This document shows positions 15,656 through 24,799 of a stretch of DNA of 43,392 nucleotides, piece after piece; position 1 is the first letter of the stretch, and each line of letters starts with the position of its first letter. The translations under genes and the position numbers were made by a program. The stretch covers positions 1 through 43,392 of the IMG/VR virus record IMGVR_UViG_3300023268_000001. The stretch is one strand, 5' to 3'. The notes beneath the pieces are model-generated. The model had not been told where the DNA came from. It did not search any database and saw only the letters and a program-made list of their open reading frames with translations. This DNA is from a virus.

Positions 15656-17199
15656 TTGCCCTCGGTCTCCGCGGTACGAGTCTCACGCAGATAGCGGGTG
15701 AGCCTCTGGACCGACCAGGGTGCGTTGCCCGAGAGCCGATGGGAGAACATCGTCGCCTTCTGGCTGCGCTGCTGGTGGGCCTGGGAGACTGCGCTGCCGG
15801 CGCCGAGTTTGAATTTCTTCGTCGCGCCTGGATCTCCGTAGTCCTCGGCGACCGCCATATCCACGTTGCCCGAGCCCCACATCTTCGTCTGCGTGAGCAC
15901 CTTTTCGTCGGGGTTGCCGAGGTCATACCAGCCCGACTGCCAGTAAGAATTCATCGCCACGACAGGGTCTTCGTTCGTAGTCGGGTCGAAGTAGAAGATG
16001 CCTTTGTGCCCGGGACCGCCAGAGAAGAACAGCCGCGGAATCCCCGGTTGGAACGTCTGGGCGAAGACCATCGTGCCGATCAGTTCGGTCTTCCAGTAGG
16101 TGACGCGCCCGGTCTCGAGGTCGAGTTTCAGCACCCGCTGTATCAGGTTTTCACCGAAGGCTTCGGGGAAGCCGACGTAGAGGCAACCGTCGAGGTAGGT
16201 GAGAAAGCCTTTGGCCCGGTCCCAAGTCGGGAAGACCATTTCGCCGAGAGTGGCGCGGGGGTTGCGGCGATCGGTCGAGGTCCGGAGCGCATCGGTGACG
16301 CGAACCGGCGGCCCCCCCGTCGTCACCCAAATCCCGTCCTGGGCCAGGAAGTAGACGCCGTCATGCCCAACCGCGATCGGCTGTGAATCGCTCTCGAAGA
16401 AACCAAGCACCCGCGTCCCCAGATCGATCGTGCTGAAGTTGAAGATCGGCCGGCCTTCTTCGTCAGCGGAGATCCCGTAGAAAACGAAGCAGTACGTTTC
16501 CTTGAAGACGAAGACGTTGCGGTTGAACGTACACATACCGACGATCTGCTCGCCGTCGCCAGGGTTGAGCTGGACGTAGGCAGTCGATTCGAAGTGCTCA
16601 GGCTGGCCGGGTTCGGAGAAGAAGACGTGGGAGGGCGACCCAGCGGCTTTCCCCGGTCCCCCTTCGAGTCCAGTGTTTGCGTAGACGAGGCGATTGGCCC
16701 CGTCCTGCCAGTCAGCGAGAAAGTGGGCAGTCGGCATCTGTTGCCCGCCAACTTCGTCTACCACAGCTTCAGGCGAAGAGAAGGCGCCCTGAAAGAACTT
16801 CCGAACAGGTTTGTCCTGGTTGGCGATGTACGTGACCGGCGTCAGCACGTTCTCCCCGATCTGCGCAAAGCTCAGTCGCAGAGTCGTCACCGGAATCGAG
16901 CCGGCACCCTCTTCGCCCGCAGCGTTCAACCACACGAGCGTTTCCCCACGACGAGCGAGGATCGCGAACTGCTCGCCGAGTGGCGCCCAATCAACGCCGT
17001 GACCGAAAATCCGATCGTAGGCTTCCGGCGGTGCTTTGGTCGTGAACTGACGAACGCCCGCCCTCGAGCCGAGGACGCCGCTGTCGTCCCAATCGACGTC
17101 GAGGAGGTCGATTGCCGCACCGGAGCCAACCAGCGCCGGAGGAACGCCGAGCCGAAGCCCGTCGAAGCTGTCGATCGAGATCGCAGGTTCGAGAGCCAT
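15652..17199 (-). CDS. Tail hub / stabilisation protein, P22 gp10-like
   Basis: This 515-residue protein opens with a DSFDGLRLGVPPALVGSGAAIDLLDVDW-type N terminus, seen directly as a short strand-rich region naming the gp10-like podovirus family, and continues with repeated Gly/aromatic strands (GVYFLAQDGIWVTTGG, YFDPTTN) typical of a beta-propeller. In P22, gp10 closes the portal channel and seats the tail needle and spikes. Its order after the adaptor and before the fibre fits that role. Start TGATG overlap with the adaptor gene. Confidence 0.75.
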   Translation of the reverse strand: MALEPAISIDSFDGLRLGVPPALVGSGAAIDLLDVDWDDSGVLGSRAGVRQFTTKAPPEAYDRIFGHGVDWAPLGEQFAILARRGETLVWLNAAGEEGAGSIPVTTLRLSFAQIGENVLTPVTYIANQDKPVRKFFQGAFSSPEAVVDEVGGQQMPTAHFLADWQDGANRLVYANTGLEGGPGKAAGSPSHVFFSEPGQPEHFESTAYVQLNPGDGEQIVGMCTFNRNVFVFKETYCFVFYGISADEEGRPIFNFSTIDLGTRVLGFFESDSQPIAVGHDGVYFLAQDGIWVTTGGPPVRVTDALRTSTDRRNPRATLGEMVFPTWDRAKGFLTYLDGCLYVGFPEAFGENLIQRVLKLDLETGRVTYWKTELIGTMVFAQTFQPGIPRLFFSGGPGHKGIFYFDPTTNEDPVVAMNSYWQSGWYDLGNPDEKVLTQTKMWGSGNVDMAVAEDYGDPGATKKFKLGAGSAVSQAHQQRSQKATMFSHRLSGNAPWSVQRLTRYLRETRTAETEGK

Positions 17200-17819
17200 C
17201 AGGAGAGGTAGTCGTCAACGGTCCCCGACCGCTGAATCATTCGATTGCCGTCGTAGCTCTTGCGCAGGTTGCGGACCATGTTGCGCATCCCGCGATCGAA
17301 CTCCTGCCTGACGAAGCCGGCGGCTTCGAAGTTGTCCGTGTTCTTGTAGGCCCGCACCACGGCGGCGTCAACGATCAGGTCGTGGTAGTCGGCGTCGAAG
17401 ATCGGTTCGTCGCCGTCTTCTTTGAGGTCCGGCGGCTTCAGCAGGTACCGGACCTGGATCGTGGAGTCGGCGTCGCTCGGGAAGACCCGCAGCTCATCCT
17501 CGCCGTCGAGGAACCACTGCGTTGCCGTCCCCACCTCGGTCAGCCCCGGGTTCCACCGCTCGAGCCCGGCCCGGGTCGCGAAGGTTAGGCGCTCGCCGTT
17601 GCTGACGTTGACAACCGAGAGGACGTGTTTGAGGTCCGCGATCGTCAGCGGGGCTTTGCCTTCTTTTTCGCCTTCGAGGAAGCCCCAGGCGCGGTAGTCG
17701 ATGATCTCCCGGTATGCCTGGTTGATCCACCGCTTGATCCGAGCTTCGCCTTCTTCGTCGTTGGCGATGAACTCAAACCCGCGGGCAGAGACCTCTTCGA
17801 TCAGCTCTTTGAAGGTCAA
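17199..17819 (-). CDS. Head-tail adaptor, gp4/gp6-like
   Basis: The 206-residue protein begins MTFKELIEEVSARGFEF and contains RIKRWINQAYREI, a helical pattern typical of short-tail phage adaptor proteins that dock under the portal. The following LRVFPSDADSTIQVRYL and Asp-rich LIVDAAVVRAYKNT parts also fit. The start is TTG at 17817-17819 in a TTGA overlap with the upstream gene. It is immediately followed by the tail hub. Confidence 0.75.
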   Translation of the reverse strand: MTFKELIEEVSARGFEFIANDEEGEARIKRWINQAYREIIDYRAWGFLEGEKEGKAPLTIADLKHVLSVVNVSNGERLTFATRAGLERWNPGLTEVGTATQWFLDGEDELRVFPSDADSTIQVRYLLKPPDLKEDGDEPIFDADYHDLIVDAAVVRAYKNTDNFEAAGFVRQEFDRGMRNMVRNLRKSYDGNRMIQRSGTVDDYLS

Positions 17820-18349
17820 GCCTTTTTCCTCTCAGCCTCGCGCCTCGCCTTACGCTCCGCGGCCACTGCGGGCGGCAAGATCAGATCCGTCCGCTTGTGG
17901 AAACCGCTGTCGCCCCGCAGCCGCTTCGCGGCCCTGTGGGCAAGCGCCATTTCGTCCTGCCGCTGCTCGGCCTCCCGCGCCCTCGCCCGCTCTTTCGCCG
18001 CCCGGTGTTTCGCCCTCGCTTCCTGCTTGGATCGGTGGACCCGCGGGTTCCACATATCGTTGGCGGTGAGGGCGTCGAGGAGCCAGGGACCAGGGGCTTT
18101 GTACTTCTCGTCCTCGGTGAGCAGAGGCCAGTATTCGTCGTATTCGCCGGGGATCTCTTTCTTCAGTTGCCAGCAATCCCGGTGATCGAATTCCGTCGCG
18201 TTCCAGGGGACGAAGACGAGAGAGAGCGTCGGATCAATGCGCTTCAGCTCCTCATTCCAGTGACGAGCCTCGTCAGCGTCTGCCTGGACCTGCCTCGCCA
18301 TCGCGGCGTTGGCAGCAGCGGGATCAAGGGCAATCGCAAGTCCCGTCAT
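17816..18349 (-). CDS. Virion-region hypothetical protein (177 aa)
   Basis: The N-terminal 100 residues contain aromatic, acidic segments (LSLVFVPWNATEF, EYDEYWPLLTEDE); the C-terminal 75 residues are a long highly charged helix rich in Arg, Ala and Glu. No family recognised with certainty. Sitting between the decoration-like protein and the adaptor, it is probably a minor head protein. Confidence 0.6.
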   Translation of the reverse strand: MTGLAIALDPAAANAAMARQVQADADEARHWNEELKRIDPTLSLVFVPWNATEFDHRDCWQLKKEIPGEYDEYWPLLTEDEKYKAPGPWLLDALTANDMWNPRVHRSKQEARAKHRAAKERARAREAEQRQDEMALAHRAAKRLRGDSGFHKRTDLILPPAVAAERKARREAERKKA

Positions 18350-18352
18350 GGC

Positions 18353-18712
18353 CTACTTGCCCCGGGCGAAGACGCGGACGACGACTTTGGAGGCGTCGGC
18401 GGCGTTCGCCAGCTCTTTGGAGGTTTTGCCGTTAAGCAACTTCACTTTGGCGCTCCCGTTTTCCTGGGCCAGCAGAACGGCGCTGGTCACAGGCGTCGCT
18501 TCGGCTTCGGTCCCGTTGAGGAGCTGGCAGTAGCCCCCGGTGACGCGGGTCAGGCCGAGCTGTTCGGCAGTGACGACCTCGCCGCCGGTCGGGTAGGAGT
18601 TGTCGAAGGTGACGTCGGTTTCGGTTTCCCGCTCGTCGCCCTGCACCTTGGCGGTCTTGACGGTTTTCACCGTAACCGCCAACAGCAGCATGAAGAACTT
18701 GAACAGTGACAT
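18353..18712 (-). CDS. Probable capsid decoration protein
   Basis: The 119-residue protein has the pattern FDNSYPTGGEVVTAEQLGL, followed by beta strands ending VVVRVFARGK, which is common in small proteins encoded next to phage major capsid genes. An AGGAGAT ribosome site supports the ATG at 18710-18712, although the first 14 residues (MSLFKFFMLLLAVT) look like a hydrophobic leader. A decoration role is inferred from position and this pattern. Confidence 0.6.
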   Translation of the reverse strand: MSLFKFFMLLLAVTVKTVKTAKVQGDERETETDVTFDNSYPTGGEVVTAEQLGLTRVTGGYCQLLNGTEAEATPVTSAVLLAQENGSAKVKLLNGKTSKELANAADASKVVVRVFARGK

Positions 18713-18744
18713 CGCGGATCTCCTTTGGTCGGTACGAATGCAGG

Positions 18745-18779
18745 AAAAGCCCGCCCCCGATGTGACTCGGGGACGGGCT
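18745..18779 (-). terminator. Rho-independent terminator after the capsid gene (leftward)
   Basis: Leftward RNA pairs AGCCCGTCCCCGA with TCGGGGGCGGGCT (13 bp, one G-U pair) around GTCACA and runs into TTTT. It starts 7 bases past the capsid stop. Because downstream structural genes have no obvious promoter of their own, it probably acts as an attenuator that gives more capsid than tail transcripts. Confidence 0.8.
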
Positions 18780-18785
18780 GAGGGG

Positions 18786-20036
18786 TTAGGCGAGGTTCCG
18801 GAACTGGCCGATCGCGTTGCGGCGATTGGATGCCATCTCCAGGTACCACTCGAGCGACCCGTAGAGGAAGGTCGAGTTCGCCTGCGGCATGAGGATGCCG
18901 TTGCCGTACTGCTGCGTCAGCCAGTACGGTTTCTCGTCGCGAATCATGAAGACGTGCTCGCGACGGACGTAGGTGAAGTCACCATCGGGGCAGTCCTCGT
19001 GGGCCTGGACCCTGAGACCTTTCCCGATCATGACGAACTCACCGTCGCCCAGGTTCTGCTGATCGACGCCGTCGAAGCGGACCTGCGGGTAGGTCTCGTT
19101 TTCGAGAGCTTCGACCTGCTTCAGCGACGTCCATGCCCAGTCGGGGTTACGCCCCTTCTGGCGCACCTTGCGCCGCCCTTTCACGACCCGCTGACGGGAG
19201 ATTGGCCCGCCGGTCAGATCTTGGAACGCCGGCACCCAGCCGGGCTCCACTTCCGGGTTCAGTTCGCCGAAGGTTTTAGCCGGATCGGCGAGGTTGCGGA
19301 ACCCGTTGATCGAGTACGACGTCGCGCCGGAGCGCGAGTTGGCGATCGACACGAAGAATTTCCCGTCTTCTTCGGTATCGACGTTGGCCCCCGAGATCGT
19401 GATCGTCGGTTCGGCTTCGTCATCGTCGTACGCGGTGATTTCCCGCGAGGCAGCCAGCGCCGCCTCGTTGGCAGCGGTCCCGATGTCGATCACCTGACCG
19501 ATCGGGAGCCACTGTTGCCGGGTCGCCTCGATACCGAGCGCGTAAGCGTCGGCCCCGTTGATTCGGAGCGGCAGTTTCGTGGTGCCGCCACCGTTGTCTT
19601 CGAGCGAGACAATGAACCCGGACTGATCCCCGACGAGCTGCCGGACGATCTGTTTCTGGGTGTCGGACACGGTGCCAGTGACCTCCGTGTCCACCACTTT
19701 CGCGACGGCCTGGCTGTTGTTGCCAGTCCGCTTGATCGTCGCGGTGTCGATTTCGATCGCGTTGAAGGCCCGGCGCAGGGTCCATTTCGCCTTGGCGGTC
19801 TTCTGACCGTCAGGGGCGTTGGTTTCCCGAGAGCCGTTCGGCCCGACCATCGTGAAGCCGCCGCCGCGTCCGGTGTGGACCGCGGTGCTCGCGTGGTCGC
19901 CGATCATCTCGTCTGGGTCCTTGACGCCGAGCTGTTTCATCAGCTCGTCGTCTTTTTGAAACTGGATCTCCAGGTTGTCCTGGGTCCAGCCCTCTTTAAG
20001 CGTCGCTTCGACAACGGCAATGTCCGTAGCCGGCAT
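18786..20036 (-). CDS. Major capsid protein
   Basis: The 416-residue protein lies directly after the scaffold gene and has a capsid-like make-up: N-terminal helix (TDIAVVEATLKEGW), Asp/Gly-rich beta segments in the middle, and the C-terminal REHVFMIRDEKPYWLTQQYGNG and LYGSLEWYLEMASNRRNAIGQF segments common in HK97-fold capsid proteins of podoviruses. The ribosome site is strong (AAAGGAGGGG) but lies in a hairpin. A terminator follows. Confidence 0.85.
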   Translation of the reverse strand: MPATDIAVVEATLKEGWTQDNLEIQFQKDDELMKQLGVKDPDEMIGDHASTAVHTGRGGGFTMVGPNGSRETNAPDGQKTAKAKWTLRRAFNAIEIDTATIKRTGNNSQAVAKVVDTEVTGTVSDTQKQIVRQLVGDQSGFIVSLEDNGGGTTKLPLRINGADAYALGIEATRQQWLPIGQVIDIGTAANEAALAASREITAYDDDEAEPTITISGANVDTEEDGKFFVSIANSRSGATSYSINGFRNLADPAKTFGELNPEVEPGWVPAFQDLTGGPISRQRVVKGRRKVRQKGRNPDWAWTSLKQVEALENETYPQVRFDGVDQQNLGDGEFVMIGKGLRVQAHEDCPDGDFTYVRREHVFMIRDEKPYWLTQQYGNGILMPQANSTFLYGSLEWYLEMASNRRNAIGQFRNLA

Positions 20037-20045
20037 ATCGACGCC

Positions 20046-20060
20046 CCTCCTTTCGGGAGG
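20046..20060 (-). promoter_or_regulatory. Hairpin covering the capsid ribosome site
   Basis: Leftward RNA has CCTCC-CGAAA-GGAGG immediately before the capsid ATG (20034-20036). The right arm is the Shine-Dalgarno itself, so the 5-bp stem could mask it until ribosomes finish the scaffold gene just upstream. The fold is seen in sequence; the regulatory effect is inferred. Confidence 0.45.
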
Positions 20061-20067
20061 CCGCTAA

Positions 20068-20988
20068 CTACTGCGCGTCGCCGCGTGCAGCCTCGGCTGC
20101 TTCGGCCATGCGCTTGACGCGGTCCTCCGTGGTCTCGTTTGGCAGGTCAACCTGCCGGGAGGCCGGTTTACCCGGCCGCGCACGACGGGGAGCCTTTTTC
20201 GACTCGATCCACCGCTGCTGCCGTTCGGCGACGATCCCCTCGAGCAGGTCGATGGCCCCTTTGACGTTGGGGCGACCCTGCTCGTCCCGGAGCTGGTCCG
20301 AGTAGAGGTAGACAAACTCGATCTCGTCCTTGGAGAATTCTTCATCGTGCTCTTTCTCCCAGGATTCGATCCCTTCAGCGATCTGCGCATCCTCCTGATC
20401 GACGATCTCGCGTTCTTCATCGAAGCGATCACGTTCCTCGATCCGTTGACGCAGTTCCTGTAGTTCCTGCTCAGTCTGCGGCTCCTCGTAAAGATCGGCC
20501 TCGCTGAGCAGATCGTCGTCTGCTTTGCCGACGTCGATACCAAGGATGCGAAGGATCTCCGGTGCCCGCTCGGGGTCGAAGAGACCATCCACGATCGCCT
20601 GGTACTGACTGGCCTCCTGGCTTTGCTGACTCAGCTCTTGGGTCTTGCGCGTGTAGTCCGCCTGCATCCGCCTCTGGGCGGCTTCGGCGGCTTTGCGTGC
20701 ATCGCCCTCGAGAGAGTCAAGGTCGTAGTCCGTAAAGGACTCCGCGTCCTCTTCGCCGCCCGGGTTCGGTCGTTCTTCCGAGTGGACGTCGTCGGGGGTC
20801 GGCTCGTTGCCGGTGCCTTTGCCGTCGTCTTCGACCTCGTCGTTGAGGAGTGCCCCGCTGGAAAGCAGCTCGTGCTGCATCTCCGGCCAGGCGGGTTCCT
20901 GCAGACGCGCCAGTTGAAGGACGTCGTCAAGGTGGGCAAGAGCCCCGGGCTGATCCTGCCGAGCGGCAGGGGCCTCTTCGGTGCGCAT
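20068..20988 (-). CDS. Scaffold protein
   Basis: The 306-residue protein is strongly acidic and Glu/Gln/Asp-rich with long predicted helices (KAAEAAQRRMQADYTRKTQE, EEPQTEQELQELRQRIEERD) and a basic C-terminal helix region (KKAPRRARPGKPASRQ), as expected for a scaffold that binds capsid subunits through its C terminus. It lies between portal and capsid genes, the standard site. AAAGGAGC before the ATG (20986-20988) supports the start. The 134-base gap upstream to the portal stop holds nothing I can name. Confidence 0.8.
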   Translation of the reverse strand: MRTEEAPAARQDQPGALAHLDDVLQLARLQEPAWPEMQHELLSSGALLNDEVEDDGKGTGNEPTPDDVHSEERPNPGGEEDAESFTDYDLDSLEGDARKAAEAAQRRMQADYTRKTQELSQQSQEASQYQAIVDGLFDPERAPEILRILGIDVGKADDDLLSEADLYEEPQTEQELQELRQRIEERDRFDEEREIVDQEDAQIAEGIESWEKEHDEEFSKDEIEFVYLYSDQLRDEQGRPNVKGAIDLLEGIVAERQQRWIESKKAPRRARPGKPASRQVDLPNETTEDRVKRMAEAAEAARGDAQ

Positions 20989-21122
20989 TTGCGCTCCTTT
21001 CGTGGGGGCGAGTGCTCGAAGGCTGGTTCGCCCGATTTAGCCGAGTGCGCTTGCGACGCTGGTTCGGCCGGAAGTTCGTGTGTCGCAGGTCGACGTCGCG
21101 TCGCGCCGGATCCCGACGACGT

Positions 21123-23282
21123 CTATTCGCTGCGCGGCCCTGGGCCTTCTTCTTGCCCGTTGCCGGTTTCCGAGGGCTGCGAGGGCATTTCCTTCGCGCC
21201 CTGCGGCTTGGCGGCGTTGCGCATCCCGAGTTCTTCGGCACGCTGCGTCTGGAGTTCCTGAGCCCGCGCCGCGTTGCGGGTCTCGAGGTCGATCAACGCC
21301 TGGTAGACGAGCATCGTGGCCCGCTGGGCACTCGCCGGCAGATGCGACCACTCGTCCGACTTCATGAAGGTCTCGAGGCGCGACTTCCAGATGACGGTGT
21401 TGTCGAAGGGCCGCGGCATCCAACCCTCGACAAACCGCTCCTGCACCGCCCGCCCCGGGGAACCGGGAATGATTTCGCCGGTTTCGGGGTCTTCTTCGTC
21501 TTCGGTCGGCGGTTCGATCCACAGCGGTTCACCCGTCTGCGGATTGAGTCGGGGCACATCCTCGCCGGGCATGACGGGCCGCGGCGGCAGCTTGTCGAAG
21601 GTGTCGGCGCGGATCTGGCTGATGATGAAGTTGATCCGGGCCTCGTCCTCTTCGTAGCTTTCGTTGAGGAGATCAATGTCGCCGGCGGCCAGTGCTCGCA
21701 GGACGATCTCCGGCGGGAACTTGCCGGGGAAGATGCCTTCAGGGCCGGCCAGTTCCTTGATTTCCTGACGCACTTCCTGGCGGCTGCGGGTTTCGAAGGA
21801 ACCGAGCCGAATGCGGACGTCGGTCTGCCCGCGGATGTCGGCACCCTTGAAGTCTTCGATCGCCTCCCAGCCCGTGCGACCGCGGAACTTCAACAGGCGC
21901 TTCTCGGTGTAGCGGCGCTGGACGATACAGAGGGAGTCGCGGCCGACGAGGGCGTAAGCCGCAGCGACGTCTTCGATGAAGTCCTGCCAGGCAACCGCGT
22001 CCTGTTCGCGGAAGGCTTCGACCCCCTTGCCCGATTCGATCTGACCGGGCACTTCGCTCTGATGCGAAACGCTGCCGAGCCCGGCCTGAGCGCGGTCCTG
22101 CACGTCGCCGAACTCGTTGGGCATCGACGGCATCTCGCGCCACTGGATCTGACCGCCGGCAAGCGCGTCTTCATCGACTTCGACAACGCCGCCGGGCTCG
22201 TCATCAATCTCGCCCTTGATTGCGCCCTCGGGAGCGATGAGCTGCGGGACCAGGACGAGCTGAAGATACTCAGCAGCCTTGTTGGCGCCGTAGTCGAAGT
22301 CGCGCATGAACTCGATCATCGACTGGACGAGGCCACGATGACGGTCGCTGGAGCCGTCGATCGAGTAGACGGCGCGGCGCAGGCAGACTTCGTCAACGAT
22401 GTTGCCTTTCTCGTCTTCGAGCGGGTAATCCTCGGGCTCGAAGATCTGATGGCCGTTCGCGTAGAAGAGGCGTCGGCCCCGCGGGTAGTCGGGACAGGGC
22501 CGCTCGAAGAACTCCGTGACCATGACGAGGTTGCCACCCTTGGGCCTTTCGCGGCCGGCGATCATGCCGTGCTGATCGGCATCGGGCTTCAGTGGCGGAC
22601 CCATGAAGCCCGGCTCCTTTTCGACGTCTTCCTTGGAGCGGGCGTGCTCGATCGCGAACCAGCGGGTGTCCTCGAACTCAACCCCTGGCTCCCAGATGAC
22701 CTCGAGCCCGGTGAAGACGGCAGCGCGCAGCTCGCCCATCCCGATCACACCCTCGTCGGTCTCAACGAAGGGGCCGATCGAGGCATCCCAGTAAGGGAAG
22801 ATGAAGGCTTCCTCAGTGACCAGGGCGTTCCAGACGAAGCGGCGGAAGGCTTCTCTGATCCTCCAGGGTCGCTCATAGCCAGCGACGAGGATCTTCCGGC
22901 CCAGGCGGGTGGCGGCGTAGTCTTCCGGGTCCGAGGTCGAAGGTACGACCTCATAGCGAGGTTCCCGCGGCGCCGCCGCCGAGACTTTCGCCTTCAAGAT
23001 CGGCGAGATCAGATCGTGACTGCGACGCACACGATGGTCGGGCTTTTCACCACCGGCCCAACGCGGCACCGTGGACTGCTCGATCAACTTCATGCCGGTT
23101 TTGTCGATCGAAACGAAGTGGTTGCCACGGGCGAACTCCAACGCCTGCTTGCGGCGAGGAGCGACCTGTTCGAGCCGTTCCCGGCCGCGTTTGATCCTCT
23201 TCTCCTCCTCCCCCGTCAACGAGGGCGGTTTGTTCGGATCGAGCTTGCTGAGGCCGCGCTGGACCGACTCTTTGACGCTCAC
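21123..23282 (-). CDS. Portal protein
   Basis: This 719-residue protein is of the large podovirus-like portal type: N-terminal ARGNHF and DLISPILKAKVSAAAPREPRY segments, central beta-rich wing, a long helical stem region around GLVQSMIEFMRDFDYGANKA, and an acidic, disordered C terminus. It forms the 12-subunit ring through which DNA is packaged by the terminase encoded 1.5 kb upstream. Start GTG (23280-23282) overlaps the previous stop (GTGA). Confidence 0.85.
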   Translation of the reverse strand: MSVKESVQRGLSKLDPNKPPSLTGEEEKRIKRGRERLEQVAPRRKQALEFARGNHFVSIDKTGMKLIEQSTVPRWAGGEKPDHRVRRSHDLISPILKAKVSAAAPREPRYEVVPSTSDPEDYAATRLGRKILVAGYERPWRIREAFRRFVWNALVTEEAFIFPYWDASIGPFVETDEGVIGMGELRAAVFTGLEVIWEPGVEFEDTRWFAIEHARSKEDVEKEPGFMGPPLKPDADQHGMIAGRERPKGGNLVMVTEFFERPCPDYPRGRRLFYANGHQIFEPEDYPLEDEKGNIVDEVCLRRAVYSIDGSSDRHRGLVQSMIEFMRDFDYGANKAAEYLQLVLVPQLIAPEGAIKGEIDDEPGGVVEVDEDALAGGQIQWREMPSMPNEFGDVQDRAQAGLGSVSHQSEVPGQIESGKGVEAFREQDAVAWQDFIEDVAAAYALVGRDSLCIVQRRYTEKRLLKFRGRTGWEAIEDFKGADIRGQTDVRIRLGSFETRSRQEVRQEIKELAGPEGIFPGKFPPEIVLRALAAGDIDLLNESYEEDEARINFIISQIRADTFDKLPPRPVMPGEDVPRLNPQTGEPLWIEPPTEDEEDPETGEIIPGSPGRAVQERFVEGWMPRPFDNTVIWKSRLETFMKSDEWSHLPASAQRATMLVYQALIDLETRNAARAQELQTQRAEELGMRNAAKPQGAKEMPSQPSETGNGQEEGPGPRSE

Positions 23283-23521
23283 GATTCACCCTCCCCCTCG
23301 TCCGGCTCCGAGAAGCCGTGCGCCTCGTTCCAAGCAGCGTCGTCCTCGGCCGAGATCACCCGCGGCTTCTCCGGCTTGTCCCTCCGGCGCCGGGCAGGGG
23401 CAACCGGGACAGGGACCGCGCCACCGCCGCGGCGAGAGGCGACAGCACGCAGCTCAACCGCGTGCTGTCGCTCCCGCCAGGCGATGAAGCCAAGGAAGCC
23501 GAGGACGATCAGGGCGTCCAT
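23279..23521 (-). CDS. Small membrane-anchored protein (80 aa)
   Basis: An N-terminal hydrophobic helix (MDALIVLGFLGFIAW) is followed by a basic Pro/Arg-rich middle and an acidic tail. The ATG adjoins the previous stop and the gene overlaps the portal start. No family recognised. Its place among virion genes suggests a minor structural or assembly role. Confidence 0.6.
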   Translation of the reverse strand: MDALIVLGFLGFIAWRERQHAVELRAVASRRGGGAVPVPVAPARRRRDKPEKPRVISAEDDAAWNEAHGFSEPDEGEGES

Positions 23522-23926
23522 CTAGCAGGACTCGTAGCCGAGGCTGTAGGTCCAGTTGCCGGCGCCGGAGTGAGTCACCTTCACCCGCCAACTACGCGGC
23601 AGGGCAAGTGCCTGACTCTGGACGGCGGCAACATCTTTGGTCTCGGCGCTGGCGCTCCCGACGATGAAGATGAGCGTCGTACCGCCGCCAAGTTCTTCGC
23701 CTTTTTTCGAGGCTTCGAAGGAGGTCACCGGAACGTACTTGCCGCTCACCGGATCTTTCGCTTCGAGCACGAGCGTCAGGGTCTCAGCGGCAGCAGGCGC
23801 TTTGGTGATGTCGAGGAAGAACATCAGCGCCTTGTCGTCGCGTGCCGATCGAACATCATCGGTGACGTTCGTTGCCGCCCGGACTTTCGAGTCGAGGAGG
23901 GCGATGTCAGTCGTCAGTTCCCCCAT
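23522..23926 (-). CDS. Virion structural protein, beta-rich (134 aa)
   Basis: It matches a layout common in actinophage structural proteins: SARDDKALMFFLDITKAP, then LVLEAKDPVSGKYVPV, and a C-terminal PRSWRVKVTHSGAGNWTYSLGY. These are beta-sandwich strands probably exposed on the virion. Exact location is unknown. It lies two genes upstream of the portal. Confidence 0.65.
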   Translation of the reverse strand: MGELTTDIALLDSKVRAATNVTDDVRSARDDKALMFFLDITKAPAAAETLTLVLEAKDPVSGKYVPVTSFEASKKGEELGGGTTLIFIVGSASAETKDVAAVQSQALALPRSWRVKVTHSGAGNWTYSLGYESC

Positions 23927-23929
23927 CGG

Positions 23930-24445
23930 TTAGCTCCGCTTCCTCTTCGAGCTGGTCGAGCTCTTGCTGCGTGCCCCCGAGCTCGAGGAAGCGCTTTTCG
24001 AGGCGCGGGAGGAGTTCCGCTGCCCACTCGCGGAGGCTTTTCCCCTGGCGGGCTCGCCCGAGGTTTTGGTCGGCGCCTCCTTGCGCGCAGTCGAACGCTG
24101 GCGACGAACGGGCCTCGGTTGCGGCTCACTCGAAATCGAGCGACGGCGCTTCTTCGGCCCCTTGTCGCGAGCCTCCTCGGTGCCGACCGGGTCGGTCTCG
24201 TAGGTGAGATGGAAGCGAGCACCTTCGAGCGCGTAGACGTCGAAGCCCGACTGCGCCGGATCGAACGTCTTGGTCTCCGGGCCGACCAGCGTAATGGTCT
24301 CCGGCCGCGGGTCGGCGCTGCCCTCTACCTCAGAGGTCGCCGGCAGTCGGGTCAGCACCACCGTCCCTACGGCGACATCGATCTCGCGGATCGCCGTTTC
24401 GATTTTGCAGTTGTCCCGTACTCCGAGTGATTGGTTAGCCGGCAT
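23930..24445 (-). CDS. Hypothetical protein with Ser/Arg/Lys-rich tail (171 aa)
   Basis: The first 90 residues are a beta-rich domain (TAIREIDVAVGTVVLTRL, GFDVYALEGARFHLTY); the remaining 80 are a low-complexity basic tail of Ser, Arg, Lys and Ala that may bind nucleic acid or stay disordered. Its start overlaps the previous gene by 11 bases. Function unknown. Confidence 0.6.
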   Translation of the reverse strand: MPANQSLGVRDNCKIETAIREIDVAVGTVVLTRLPATSEVEGSADPRPETITLVGPETKTFDPAQSGFDVYALEGARFHLTYETDPVGTEEARDKGPKKRRRSISSEPQPRPVRRQRSTARKEAPTKTSGEPARGKASASGQRNSSRASKSASSSSGARSKSSTSSKRKRS

Positions 24446-24782
24446 TGCGCAGCCCCTTTCTGTTTACAGCGTCAGCACCCGCCCTCTCTTCAAGTTGGAT
24501 GGCGGCGTTGATGACGTCTTCCAGCTCGTCGCGCTCGCGTTTCGCGTTCTCGAGCCACTCTTCGAGTTGCTTGGCCTTACCCGCCGAGACCATGCCCAGG
24601 TGCTCGCGGGCCACTTCTTCGATCAGCCCGACGTCCAGATAAAGGTGCGTCGGTTCTGGCCGGTCGATCAAGACGTTGAAGTCGATGAAGCGACCCTCGG
24701 CGCGGCCGGTGACGGCGCAGGCGCGGGGCGGGTGGGGAAGCGGGTAGAAGCCCTCGTCCTCGGTGCTGACGATGCGAGCCAT
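24435..24782 (-). CDS. Hypothetical protein between terminase and portal (115 aa)
   Basis: The ATG at 24780-24782 has a strong GAGGAGG site 8 bases upstream. The product has an N-terminal ACAVTGRAEGRFIDF part and a long C-terminal helix (KQLEEWLENAKRERDELEDV). Small proteins of this general type often sit here in actinophages. No function can be assigned. Confidence 0.65.
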   Translation of the reverse strand: MARIVSTEDEGFYPLPHPPRACAVTGRAEGRFIDFNVLIDRPEPTHLYLDVGLIEEVAREHLGMVSAGKAKQLEEWLENAKRERDELEDVINAAIQLEERAGADAVNRKGLRNAG

Positions 24783-24799
24783 GCTGGGAACCTCCTCGG

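Noticed and set aside
20850-23525. 891-codon rightward frame opposite the portal
   Set aside because: Long antisense frames are expected at high GC; the portal on the other strand is recognisable and coupled to its neighbours.
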